Assembly (NCBI GenBank): GCA_025361705.1
Contig: JANYJW010000048.1
Span: forward strand, 1-50,477
Length of the DNA stretch: 50,477 bases
Direction: 5' to 3'
Source: Gemmatimonas sp.
GTDB taxonomy: Bacteria > Gemmatimonadota > Gemmatimonadetes > Gemmatimonadales > Gemmatimonadaceae
The translations under genes and the position numbers were made by a program. Under the pieces are notes generated by a model. The model worked only from the letters and a program-made list of their open reading frames with translations. It made no database searches and had not been told where the DNA came from. Positions 1 to 9,611 of the stretch are shown here, one piece after another (the first letter of the stretch is position 1; the number at the start of each line of letters is the position of its first letter).

Positions 1-58
1 CTTGTCGCCAAAACTGTCACCACAGCTCCGACACGACGCATTTTCGCTCGGAAACGAA

Positions 59-92
59 CGAAGCCCCACAGGTCTGTCCCTGTGGAGCTTCG
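59..92 (-). terminator. Hairpin terminator downstream of tRNA-Ile
   Basis: A 14-position inverted repeat (13 pairs, one mismatch, six-base loop) lies 11 bases past the 3' end of the tRNA on the minus strand. The bases that follow on that strand are only moderately T-rich (GTTCGTTTCC), so this is a probable rather than a canonical intrinsic terminator. Confidence 0.5.
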
Positions 93-103
93 CCTTACAT
101 CAA

Positions 104-177
<74 letters not shown>

Positions 178-276
178 AGAACCTCTAAATCTCGCCACCA
201 CATGGGGCTGGGTCAACCTCTCTGCCGTCACCGACCCCCTGCCCCACACCGTGCCCGTGCCAGGGCCCGCGCAGTA

Positions 277-639
277 TCAGCCGTCGTAATCCCCGCCGTG
301 GGGCTCCTCCTCCCCATCGAGCTCGTCGTACTCGTCGTCCAGGTCGATCAGGTCTTCGTCCACGTCGTCGACCTCGTCGTCGCCCAGCAGATCGTCCTCG
401 TCGAGCCCGAGTTCGTCGTCGTCCAGCGCGGCGTCCCCATCCTCGTCGTCGGCGTCGCCTTCATCGGAGTCCTCGTCGTCGTCGTCCTCGTCGTCGAACT
501 CGTCGTCCTCGTCGAGGTCGAGGTCGGGGTCGACGGCATCTTCCTCTTCGTCCGATTCTGCCGCGCCCAACATCCTGCGGGGATCGAGATCCGCGTCAAG
601 CAGCACCCCGGCTGCCGACGACGCCAACATGCCCGACAT
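277..639 (-). CDS. Highly acidic Asp/Glu-rich small protein
   Basis: A 120-residue protein of unknown function. After about 25 ordinary residues it is almost entirely Asp and Glu with scattered Leu, Gly and Ala (from about residue 28 to 113), so it should be strongly negative and largely disordered. The start is supported by GGAG nine bases upstream; an alternative ATG lies three codons inside. It begins 30 bases after the typA stop on the same strand and is probably co-transcribed with it. Long acidic tracts can mimic nucleic acid or bind ribosomal or basic proteins, but no domain is recognisable here and no role can be assigned. Because the tract is built from GAC/GAG codons, the opposite strand shows a spurious Val/Leu-rich frame. 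Confidence 0.65.
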   Translation of the reverse strand: MSGMLASSAAGVLLDADLDPRRMLGAAESDEEEDAVDPDLDLDEDDEFDDEDDDDEDSDEGDADDEDGDAALDDDELGLDEDDLLGDDEVDDVDEDLIDLDDEYDELDGEEEPHGGDYDG

Positions 640-669
640 GGTACTGAGCTCCGTATGCTTCGGGGTGAT

Positions 670-2505
<1,836 letters not shown>

Positions 2506-2513
2506 AGCCTTTC

Positions 2514-2542
2514 AAGATAGCGGGGGACAGGGCTAAATTCAC
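2514..2542 (-). promoter_or_regulatory. Candidate typA promoter
   Basis: On the minus strand GTGAAT, a 17-base spacer and TATCTT end eight bases before the typA ATG. A candidate promoter for the opposite gene (TTCAAG at 2511-2516, 17 bases, TAAATT at 2534-2539) overlaps it, so the two directions may compete. Pattern match only. Confidence 0.4.
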
Positions 2543-2559
2543 AGTCTGGGAGCCCGAAA

Positions 2560-3420
2560 ATGTGCGTTCCGCACGTTCCGGACCCCCTTTCCCGCCCCCG
2601 GGATCCCCAGGGCCTGATGGACGCTGAAAACTACCTGAAGCAAGTCGCCCACCTCCGCCTCGAGAGCGAGCGCCGGCTGGCCATGCTGGTGACGAGCGTC
2701 ATGTTCGTCCCCAACCTGCTGTTCGCGCTCGCCGACCGCGCGCTCGTCGCCGACCCGGCCACGCTGCACCTGCTGTACACGCTGCGTGGCGTCAACCTGC
2801 TGATGTGGCTCGTCGGCATCTGGTGCATCCGCCGCGCGCCGTCGCACGAGGCGCTGGGGCGGGTGATCTTCGCCCTGTCGCTCGGGCTCATCGTGTTCGT
2901 CCTGTGGATCTCGTGGGTGCGCCCGCCCGACAACTGGATGCCGGTGCGCACGCTCATCGTCATCTCGTTCTTTATTTTCGTCGCGTACCCCAACCGGTTC
3001 AGGGACCAGCTGATCCCGTGGGCGGTCCTGCTCGTCGGCACGCTGGGGCTGATTCTGGTGCGCTACGCCACCATGACTGCGGTCGACCGGGTCTCGGCGT
3101 TGACGCACTTCCTGCTCGCGGGGATGCTCGGCATGCTCGTGGCTCAGAACCGCCGCGCACTCGACCACGACCTCGATGCGTCCCAGGAGCGCGAGCGCGG
3201 CGCCATGGTGGGACGGGAGCGCGCGACCGCCGCGCTGCGCTCGCTCGAGGGCATCATCCCCATCTGCTCGTACTGCCACGAAGTGCGCACGGAGGCCGGT
3301 GCCTGGGAGCAACTGGACGCCTACGTGCGCTCGCGAACCGACGCCGACTTCTCGCACGGCATCTGCCCCAGTTGCTGGCCGAAACACTTTCCCGACATCA
3401 CGCCGACGCCCCGGCCCTAG
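2560..3420 (+). CDS. Multi-pass membrane protein with C-terminal double-CxxC domain
   Basis: A 286-residue protein with about six hydrophobic segments (roughly 42-62, 70-90, 100-120, 128-143, 150-168 and 181-195), a short charged helix (200-228) and a soluble tail containing CSYC (236-239) and CPSC (269-272). This tail, with PICSYCHEVR and FSHGICP, matches a small Cys module often found at the C-terminus of bacterial sensor and response-regulator proteins; its ligand is not established. The protein may therefore be a membrane sensor or redox/metal-responsive regulator. The ATG at 2560 has GGGAG seven bases upstream; ATG at 2617 would remove a proline-rich, unlikely-looking N-terminus. Its stop overlaps that of the convergent pilT gene by three bases. 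Confidence 0.8.
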   Translation: MCVPHVPDPLSRPRDPQGLMDAENYLKQVAHLRLESERRLAMLVTSVMFVPNLLFALADRALVADPATLHLLYTLRGVNLLMWLVGIWCIRRAPSHEALGRVIFALSLGLIVFVLWISWVRPPDNWMPVRTLIVISFFIFVAYPNRFRDQLIPWAVLLVGTLGLILVRYATMTAVDRVSALTHFLLAGMLGMLVAQNRRALDHDLDASQERERGAMVGRERATAALRSLEGIIPICSYCHEVRTEAGAWEQLDAYVRSRTDADFSHGICPSCWPKHFPDITPTPRP

Positions 3421-4994
3421 CGCTTCGCGCCCATCCCCGGCTTGCCCGCCGCCGCAGTCGCTGCCGCCTGCTCCTTCTGCATGTCCGACTCGGCGAACGA
3501 CATGTCCCACCCGCGCGCCTTGAGCGTGGCGACAAAGGACGGCTTGTCCACCGACTTCATCCACGCCTCCTTGGGCTCCACCTGCTTGCTCTCGACGAGC
3601 TCCAGCAGCGTGTCGTTCATTGTCACCATGCCGATGCGCTTGGACGTCTGCATGATGCTGGGAATCTGGTATGTCTTCCCCTCGCGGATGAGGTTGGAGA
3701 TGGCGTTGGTGACGAGCAGGATCTCGCGCGCCGCCACGCGCCCGCCGCCGATCTTCTTGCACAGCACCTGCGACACCACTCCCTTGAGCGACTCGCTGAG
3801 CATCGTGCGCACCTGTTCCTGACGGTCGGCGGGGAACTGGTCGATGAGGCGGTCGATGGTGCTCGCCGCCGTCGTCGTGTGCAGCGTGCCGAACACAAGA
3901 TGCCCCGTCTCGGCGGTCTCAATGGCAATGGCCACCGTCTCGAGGTCGCGCAGCTCGCCGACGAGGATGATGTCGGGATCCTCGCGCAGCGCGGCGCGCA
4001 ACGCGCTCTTGAACGAATCGGTGTGCACCCCCACCTGACGCTGCGTCACGATGCAGCTCTTGTTCTCGTGCACAAACTCGATGGGGTCCTCAATGGTGAT
4101 CACGTGGTCGCTGCGCGACCGGTTGACGAGGTCCACCAGCGCGCAGAGCGTGGTCGACTTGCCCGAGCCCGTCGGGCCGGTGACGAGCACCAGCCCCTTG
4201 GTGAGGTAGCAGAGCTTCTGCACCTCGGGCGTCACGCCCAGCTGGTCGGCGGTGACGATGTTGCTGGGGATGACGCGGAACACCGCGGCAATGCCCTTGC
4301 GGTCCTTGAGCACGTTGGCGCGGAAGCGCGCCACGCCGGTGATCTCGTACGCGAAGTCGCTGTCGTTGTGCTCGGCGAATTCCTTCTTGTTGCGGTCGGG
4401 CATGATCGACATCAGCAGGGCTTCGAGCCCGCGGTCGGTCATCGTGCTGCCCTCGACGCGCGTCATCTCGCCGCTCTTGCGGATGATGGGCGGCTCGGTG
4501 ACGCGCAGGTGCAGGTCCGAGCCACCGACGTCCACAAGCAGCCGCAGCAAGCGCTCCATCTCGCCCTTGGCCTTGGTGGGGTCGGTAAGCGCCGAGGAGT
4601 CGGTGACCGGCGGCGCCGCTTGTGCCGAAGTGGTCACGACGCCCGTTTCGAGATCGACTGCGCGAAACATGCCCGTGCGCCGTTCGAACTCGCCCTTGTC
4701 GTCCACCGTCAGCTGGCAGTGCCACTTGTTGCCCTGCAGCATGGCGCGCACCAGAAAGACGCCCTCGGCGTTGGTGTACTGGAACTTCACCGGCACCTTG
4801 CCGTCGAGGTTCGCCGACGCCTGCGGCGGCGCGATCTCCTTAAGCAACCCCACCACCTGCGGCCCGTTGAGCGCCTTGGTCAGCGGCGTGTCATTCCCCT
4901 CATGCTTGAGCGTCGAGGGCTGGTCTTCATCCAGGTACAGCGCCTCGGCGCTCTTCTGGATCATGACGCTCAGGAGTTTGTCGAGTTGGGCCAT
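3417..4994 (-). CDS. pilT: PilT-type retraction ATPase with extra N-terminal domain
   Basis: A 525-residue type IV pilus/twitching motility ATPase that would power pilus retraction at the inner membrane. Walker A GPTGSGKST is at 273-281, the Asp box ITIEDPIEF at 299-307, Walker B around ILVGELRD at 343-350 and the His box at 370-374. AISNLIREGK (431-440) corresponds to the PilT-specific AIRNLIRE motif, which favours PilT over PilB. The family is usually 340-380 residues; here about 145 extra residues precede the canonical N-domain. Residues 3-55 resemble the canonical N-domain (146-198), suggesting duplication. The C-terminus ends in an Ala/Lys-rich tail. No other pilus gene is present in the window. 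A repeat element fills the upstream gap to the CDF gene. Confidence 0.9.
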   Translation of the reverse strand: MAQLDKLLSVMIQKSAEALYLDEDQPSTLKHEGNDTPLTKALNGPQVVGLLKEIAPPQASANLDGKVPVKFQYTNAEGVFLVRAMLQGNKWHCQLTVDDKGEFERRTGMFRAVDLETGVVTTSAQAAPPVTDSSALTDPTKAKGEMERLLRLLVDVGGSDLHLRVTEPPIIRKSGEMTRVEGSTMTDRGLEALLMSIMPDRNKKEFAEHNDSDFAYEITGVARFRANVLKDRKGIAAVFRVIPSNIVTADQLGVTPEVQKLCYLTKGLVLVTGPTGSGKSTTLCALVDLVNRSRSDHVITIEDPIEFVHENKSCIVTQRQVGVHTDSFKSALRAALREDPDIILVGELRDLETVAIAIETAETGHLVFGTLHTTTAASTIDRLIDQFPADRQEQVRTMLSESLKGVVSQVLCKKIGGGRVAAREILLVTNAISNLIREGKTYQIPSIMQTSKRIGMVTMNDTLLELVESKQVEPKEAWMKSVDKPSFVATLKARGWDMSFAESDMQKEQAAATAAAGKPGMGAKR

Positions 4995-5002
4995 GGGAGG
5001 GG

Positions 5003-5058
5003 ACGATTGGGGATTGGGACTCAGGATTGCGATCCAGGATCACGAATGCGGACTGCGA
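5003..5058. repeat. Degenerate repeat element upstream of pilT (family B)
   Basis: The gap between pilT and the CDF gene consists of a loosely 7-bp-periodic sequence. It contains a 19-mer (GGACTCAGGATTGCGATCC, 5017-5035) whose exact reverse complement lies upstream of uvrA at 41994-42012. Relative to the downstream gene both copies have the same orientation and lie about 20 bases before the start codon. Confidence 0.7.
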
Positions 5059-5976
5059 CTAGCGATGGGGGACACACTCGGCCAGTTCCTGCCCTTCAAT
5101 CTGCACCGTGACGTGGCCGATGCCGAATCGGACCATGGCGGCGTGGGTCTGCTCGAGGGCGGCCTGATGCTCGACGGTCTGCGGCACCACCACGTGGACG
5201 CTCATGGCCACCATGCCGCTGGTGACCGTCCAGACATGGAGGTCGTGCACCGACGCCACACCCGGCACCGCCGCCACCGCGGCGCGCACGGCGTCGAGCG
5301 AGATGTGAGGCGGAACGGCCTCGAGCAGCACGTCCACCGACTCGCGCACCAGGCTCCACGCGCCGCGGACGATGAGCACGGTCATCACGATGGAGGCAAT
5401 CGGGTCGGCCAGCGTCCAGCCGTAGTACCGCACGGCCAGCGCCGCGACGATGGCCGCCACCGAGCCGAGGAGGTCGCTGAGCACGTGCAGGTAGGCGCCG
5501 CGCACGTTGAGCGAGTGCGCGGCACCGGCGTGCAGCAGGCGCGCCGCGACGATGTTCACCAGCAGGCCGCCAACCGCGACCACCAGCATCACGCCGCTCT
5601 CGAGCGGCTCAGGGTTCCGCAGGCGACCCACCGCCTCCCACACGATGCCGGCGCTCACCAGCAGCAGCACCGAGCCGTTGAGGAACGCCGCGAGGATTTC
5701 CCAGCGCAGGTACCCGAACGTCTTGCTGGCATTGCCGGGCTGCCGGCTGAACCAAGCCACGAACAGCGACAGTCCCAAGCCGCCGACGTCGGTGAACATG
5801 TGGCCGGCGTCGGCAAGCAACGCCAGCGAGTTGGACATCAGCCCGCCGACGACCTCGGCAAAGAAGAAGACGAGGGTGATCCAGAGGGCGGCCTTGAGGC
5901 CGGCCGTTGCCGCGGCGTGATGGTGGTGCGTATGCGCGCCGGCACCGGCCGCGTGGCCCTGCGCGGCACTGCCCAC
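5059..5976 (-). CDS. Cation diffusion facilitator metal exporter (CzcD/ZitB type)
   Basis: A proton-coupled exporter of Zn2+ or a related divalent metal in the inner membrane. From the GTG at 5976 it is 305 residues, the normal CDF length. A His-rich stretch (residues 15-20) precedes six hydrophobic segments. The transport-site motifs are in TM2 (HMFTD, 59-63) and TM5 (HVLSD, 164-168). The C-terminal cytoplasmic domain (about 215-300) carries HDLHVW, typical of the ferredoxin-like dimerisation domain. No ATG lies near; GTG at 6027 would add 17 residues. It is divergent from the corC-like gene. Whether the substrate is Zn, Co or Cd cannot be told from the sequence; a zinc uptake locus lies at 29.5-33 kb. 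Confidence 0.92.
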   Translation of the reverse strand: MGSAAQGHAAGAGAHTHHHHAAATAGLKAALWITLVFFFAEVVGGLMSNSLALLADAGHMFTDVGGLGLSLFVAWFSRQPGNASKTFGYLRWEILAAFLNGSVLLLVSAGIVWEAVGRLRNPEPLESGVMLVVAVGGLLVNIVAARLLHAGAAHSLNVRGAYLHVLSDLLGSVAAIVAALAVRYYGWTLADPIASIVMTVLIVRGAWSLVRESVDVLLEAVPPHISLDAVRAAVAAVPGVASVHDLHVWTVTSGMVAMSVHVVVPQTVEHQAALEQTHAAMVRFGIGHVTVQIEGQELAECVPHR

Positions 5977-6093
5977 GCGGCCCTTGGCCAGCGGGGCGCA
6001 GTCGTCCCGCGCGCCAGGGTCGCTCACGCGCGCGCCACGCGCGCCGCACACCGCGCACGCGACCCGCGCTGGCGTGGCTGGTTGCGCCGTCGG

Positions 6094-6099
6094 TACGTT
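6094..6099 (+). promoter_or_regulatory. Candidate -10 box of the corC-like gene
   Basis: TACGTT lies six bases before the GTG start and no Shine-Dalgarno is visible. No clear -35 is present. It is one of several start-proximal TAnnTT boxes in this window. Confidence 0.3.
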
Positions 6100-6105
6100 T
6101 GACTC

Positions 6106-7395
6106 GTGCTCTCGCGACTTGGCATCATCGTGCTCTTGCTGCTCCTCAACGGCTATTTCGTCGCGGTGGAGTTTGCGTTGGTGCGTGCACGCCGCACGCG
6201 CCTGCAGGCCATGGTGAGGGCCGGCGACCCGATTGCCCGGTTCGCCGTGCGCGCTACGGACAATCTGGCGCGTGTGCTCTCGGCGAGCCAGTTGGGGATC
6301 ACCACGGCCTCGCTGGGGCTCGGGTGGGTGGCCGAGGAGTCCATCGGGCATGTGTTCGAGGGGTGGTTCGCGCTGCTGCCATTTGCCATCGAGGCCGGCC
6401 TGCGTGTCAGCCTTGGGGCCGCGGTGGCACTGATGGCCGTGACGTACCTGCACGTGGTCTTCGGCGAACTCGCGCCGCGCGCGGCCGCGCTGCAGCACCC
6501 CGAGTTGTGGGCCAAGTGGCTCGCGCCGCCGCTCCTCGCCTTTGCGTGGCTCGTGCGCCCTTTCACGATGCTGCTGAACGCCTCCGCCTCCGGCGTGCTG
6601 CGCCTCTTCGGCCAGCGCCTCGACGGGGCGCACGACAGCGTGCATTCGCCCGACGAGCTGAAGGTCATCGTCGAACAGAGCCAGCGCGAAGGGGAGATCG
6701 AGCAGCAGGACGCCGACCTCATTGGCGCCGTGTTCGAGTTTTCCGAGAAGAACGCCCGCGAGGTGATGACGCCGCGCACGAACATCGTCGCCCTGAACGC
6801 CGAGGCGACGCTCGACGAGGTGCTGGCGATCGTGGAGGATGCCGGCTTCTCACGCTATCCCGTGTTCGAGGAGTCCCTGGACAACGTCGTGGGCATGGTG
6901 CACGCCAAGGATCTGTTGCCGGTGCTGCGCCATCGCCCGGCGACGTTTTCGATGGCGAGCGTGATGCGCGACGTGCACGCGGTGCCCGGATCGCGCGAGG
7001 TGGAGGAGGTACTGGCCGACTTCAAGCGTCTCAAGGAGCACATGGCCATTGTGCTTGATGAATACGGCGGCACCGCCGGCCTGGTGACCATGGAGGACCT
7101 GCTCGAGGAGCTCGTGGGCGAAATCCTCGACGAGCACGACGAGGGGGCGGCCACCACGGACGGCGCAACGCCGGGCGAGACGCTCATCCCGGGGCAGGCG
7201 GAGATCGGCGACGTCAACGAGCACTACGGCCTGCACGTGCCGGACGACGACTACACGTCGGTCGGCGGCTTCGTGTTTGGTCTGCTGGGCTGCCTGCCGC
7301 AGGTGGGCGACCGCGTGAGCGGCGGTGGCGCGGCGTTCACCGTGCGCGCCATGGACGGCCGGCGAATCGCCATGCTGGAGATGCAGCGCGACTGA
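6106..7395 (+). CDS. Hemolysin-C/CorC family protein (DUF21, CBS pair, CorC_HlyC)
   Basis: A 429-residue integral membrane protein. The N-terminal DUF21 domain (about 1-195) has three to four hydrophobic segments. Two CBS domains follow (about 215-335), beginning after the characteristic REVMTPR segment, and a CorC_HlyC domain lies at about 345-428. Members are linked to Mg2+/Co2+ efflux or resistance and bind adenine nucleotides through the CBS pair; true hemolysin activity is not implied. The GTG at 6106 is chosen because the hydrophobic helix starts immediately and no earlier start fits. It is convergent with pdxA, with only three bases between stop codons. Confidence 0.92.
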   Translation: MLSRLGIIVLLLLLNGYFVAVEFALVRARRTRLQAMVRAGDPIARFAVRATDNLARVLSASQLGITTASLGLGWVAEESIGHVFEGWFALLPFAIEAGLRVSLGAAVALMAVTYLHVVFGELAPRAAALQHPELWAKWLAPPLLAFAWLVRPFTMLLNASASGVLRLFGQRLDGAHDSVHSPDELKVIVEQSQREGEIEQQDADLIGAVFEFSEKNAREVMTPRTNIVALNAEATLDEVLAIVEDAGFSRYPVFEESLDNVVGMVHAKDLLPVLRHRPATFSMASVMRDVHAVPGSREVEEVLADFKRLKEHMAIVLDEYGGTAGLVTMEDLLEELVGEILDEHDEGAATTDGATPGETLIPGQAEIGDVNEHYGLHVPDDDYTSVGGFVFGLLGCLPQVGDRVSGGGAAFTVRAMDGRRIAMLEMQRD

Positions 7396-7398
7396 GGC

Positions 7399-8280
7399 TC
7401 AGGTCCGGGTCGCCAGCCGCGCCGCAAGCAGCATCGCCTCGATCATCGACGAGGCATCCGCCTTCCCCTGACCCGCAATGTCGAGCGCCGTTCCATGGTC
7501 CGGCGACGTACGTGGAAACGGCAGGCCAAGCGTCACGTTCACCGCCGCGCCGAACGACGCCACCTTGATGGCCGTCATGCCGACATCATGATAGGGCGCA
7601 ATGACCACGTCGAACTCGCCGCGCATCGCCCGCACGAAGACGGTGTCTGCGGGGAACGGCCCCAGCAGTCCATGGGCCCGCGCGGCGGGCGCGAGCAGCG
7701 TGTCGTCCTCGTGACCAAAGCGGCCGCCGTCGCCGGCATGCGGGTTGAGCGCGCACAGCGCCAGGCGCGGCGCGGCAATGCCAAAGGCCGTGCGCAACCC
7801 CTCGCGCGTCACCCGCGTCACGCGGCCAATGAGTTCAGCCGACAGCAGCCCCGGCACGTCGCGCAGCGGCACGTGCGTGGTGGCGAGCACCACGCGCAGG
7901 CGATCGCTGGCCAACATCATCGCCACGTCACGTCCGGTGAGCGCGGCGAGCATTTCGGTGTGGCCAGGATAGTCGAACCCGCCGGCCAGCAGTGCGGCCT
8001 TGTCGATGGGTGCGGTGACCATCGCGTCGGCCTCGCGGGCCTGGCACATCGCCACGGCCCGCGCGATCGCCTTGCCGGCCAGCCGCCCGGCATTGGCGTC
8101 ACTCTGCCGCGGATGCCACTCGCCAATCGACGCGTCCACCGGGCAGTCGAGCCCGGCCGGACCCACCACCACCCAACGACACGCGCTCGCCACCCGAGGG
8201 TCGGCGAGCGCCTTGCACACGATCTCCGCGCCAATGCCGCGCGGGTCGCCCAGCGTGATGGCGAGGCGCGGCAGCGTCAC
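7399..8280 (-). CDS. pdxA: 4-hydroxythreonine-4-phosphate dehydrogenase
   Basis: PdxA oxidises 4-phosphooxy-L-threonine in the DXP-dependent pathway to pyridoxal phosphate. The 293 residues contain TLGDPRGIGAE at the N-terminus, YPGHTE near 104-109, LNPHAGDGG, PYHDVGM and RTSPDHGTALDIAG, including the metal-binding His residues. It is somewhat shorter than the usual 320-335. The GTG start overlaps the surA stop as GTGA, implying translational coupling. The surA-pdxA order is the same as in Escherichia coli, where the two are also neighbours. Confidence 0.95.
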   Translation of the reverse strand: MTLPRLAITLGDPRGIGAEIVCKALADPRVASACRWVVVGPAGLDCPVDASIGEWHPRQSDANAGRLAGKAIARAVAMCQAREADAMVTAPIDKAALLAGGFDYPGHTEMLAALTGRDVAMMLASDRLRVVLATTHVPLRDVPGLLSAELIGRVTRVTREGLRTAFGIAAPRLALCALNPHAGDGGRFGHEDDTLLAPAARAHGLLGPFPADTVFVRAMRGEFDVVIAPYHDVGMTAIKVASFGAAVNVTLGLPFPRTSPDHGTALDIAGQGKADASSMIEAMLLAARLATRT

Positions 8281-9611
8281 ATTCGGATGGACACGTAGAG
8301 TTCCTTGCGCAGCTGATCGAGGATGCGACGCGCCGTCTTTTCCTGCGACAGCTGGGCGCGAATGCGATCGCGCACGTCCGACATCTTCATGTCACCGCCT
8401 TCTTCGACAGACGTCAGCTGCAGCACCACAATCTTGCTCAGCCCGCTTTGCGGGTTGGGAATGGCAAACGGCCCAACGAACGCACCGGCCTGCTGGCCCT
8501 TCATCGCCTCGCGGTACTCGGGGAGCAGCGAGTCGCGCGGATACGGGTCGGCCATGAGGCGCAATTCCGCATCGTCGTGATGCTTGGTGACGAGCGAGTC
8601 GTACGACGAGCCCTTGCGCCACACGGTGAGGACCGAGTCGGCCTCGCGCCGCGCCCGCGCTACGTCATTGGAGTCGACGTTCCAGCGCAGCAGGATGTGG
8701 CGGGCCTTCACTTCGGCCGGCCGCACGCGGTCCACGCGAATGATGTGCGCGCCGAAGACCGTCTCGACCGTGGGGCTGACGATGTTGGGATTGAGATTGA
8801 ACATCATCTGGTCGAACGCCGGCACCATCATCCCGCGGCGCGCCCAGCCGAGGTCGCCGCCCAACTCCTTGGAGCCGGGATCCATCGACTCGCGCTTGGC
8901 CACCACCTCGAAGTCCGTCCCCTTGGCAATCTCGGCGCGCAGGGAGTCCATCTTGGCGAGCGTCGCCTTGCGGCTGGACTCGCTCGGCTTGGGCGTGATG
9001 ATGATCTGCCGGAACGTCACCGTGGCCGGGCGCTTGGGCAGCTGGCTCTTGGCCGCCGCGAAGGCCTCGGTGATTTCGGCCTCCGAAATGGCCACGGACG
9101 GCATGCGCCCCTTGGCCTTGAGCGAGTCGATGGCCCGCTGCTGGAACAGGTCGCGCTTGGCCTTGTCCACGCGGATGCGTCGCAGTTCATCGATGTTGCC
9201 GAACCCCTCGCCCTTGAGCGCGTCGCGATACTCCTGCTCCGTCTTGAACTGGTCGCGGATGCGCTTCATGTCACCTTCGACCTGCGCCAGCACTTCGGCG
9301 TCGGTGACTTCGATCTTGTAATTCTTGGCGGTCGTAATCAGCACTTCCTGATCCACGAGGTCGCTGATGACACCGCGTGCGTAGGCCGCAAAGGTCGCCG
9401 AATCGTCAGGCACCTGCGCACCGCGCTGCCGCTGGAAGTTGATGTACTCCTGCACCTCGCTCCACATGATGGGCTTGGTGCCGACCACGGCGATGACCCT
9501 GTCGACCGGCACTTCGCGCAGCGGAACCGCCGCCGCGCCCTGCTGGCCAATGGCCGGCAAGGCGACGACGGCGCTGAGCAGCGCCACCCGGGAGAGCATA
9601 CGGACGTTCAT
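8277..9611 (-). CDS. surA: Periplasmic peptidyl-prolyl isomerase/chaperone SurA
   Basis: A 444-residue exported protein that should escort unfolded outer-membrane proteins. It has a signal peptide (about 1-22, ending in AIGQ), a SurA N-terminal chaperone domain and two parvulin-like regions. The first begins near VTFRQIIITP and is well preserved (GGDLGWARRGMMVPAFD, GAHIIRVD). The second begins at VKARHILLRW and is more divergent. Its ATG shares one base with the upstream stop (TAATG) and its stop overlaps pdxA. The preceding gene is a second parvulin, so the two probably work together in outer-membrane biogenesis. Confidence 0.92.
   Translation of the reverse strand: MNVRMLSRVALLSAVVALPAIGQQGAAAVPLREVPVDRVIAVVGTKPIMWSEVQEYINFQRQRGAQVPDDSATFAAYARGVISDLVDQEVLITTAKNYKIEVTDAEVLAQVEGDMKRIRDQFKTEQEYRDALKGEGFGNIDELRRIRVDKAKRDLFQQRAIDSLKAKGRMPSVAISEAEITEAFAAAKSQLPKRPATVTFRQIIITPKPSESSRKATLAKMDSLRAEIAKGTDFEVVAKRESMDPGSKELGGDLGWARRGMMVPAFDQMMFNLNPNIVSPTVETVFGAHIIRVDRVRPAEVKARHILLRWNVDSNDVARARREADSVLTVWRKGSSYDSLVTKHHDDAELRLMADPYPRDSLLPEYREAMKGQQAGAFVGPFAIPNPQSGLSKIVVLQLTSVEEGGDMKMSDVRDRIRAQLSQEKTARRILDQLRKELYVSIRM

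Noticed and set aside
2805-5111. 768-codon plus-strand frame across the CxxC gene and pilT
   Set aside because: Overlaps two real genes in other frames and shows no recognisable domain.
5977-6645. Long N-terminal extension of the CDF gene
   Set aside because: The extension lies opposite the corC-like gene and contains no signal or domain; GTG 5976 gives the family length.
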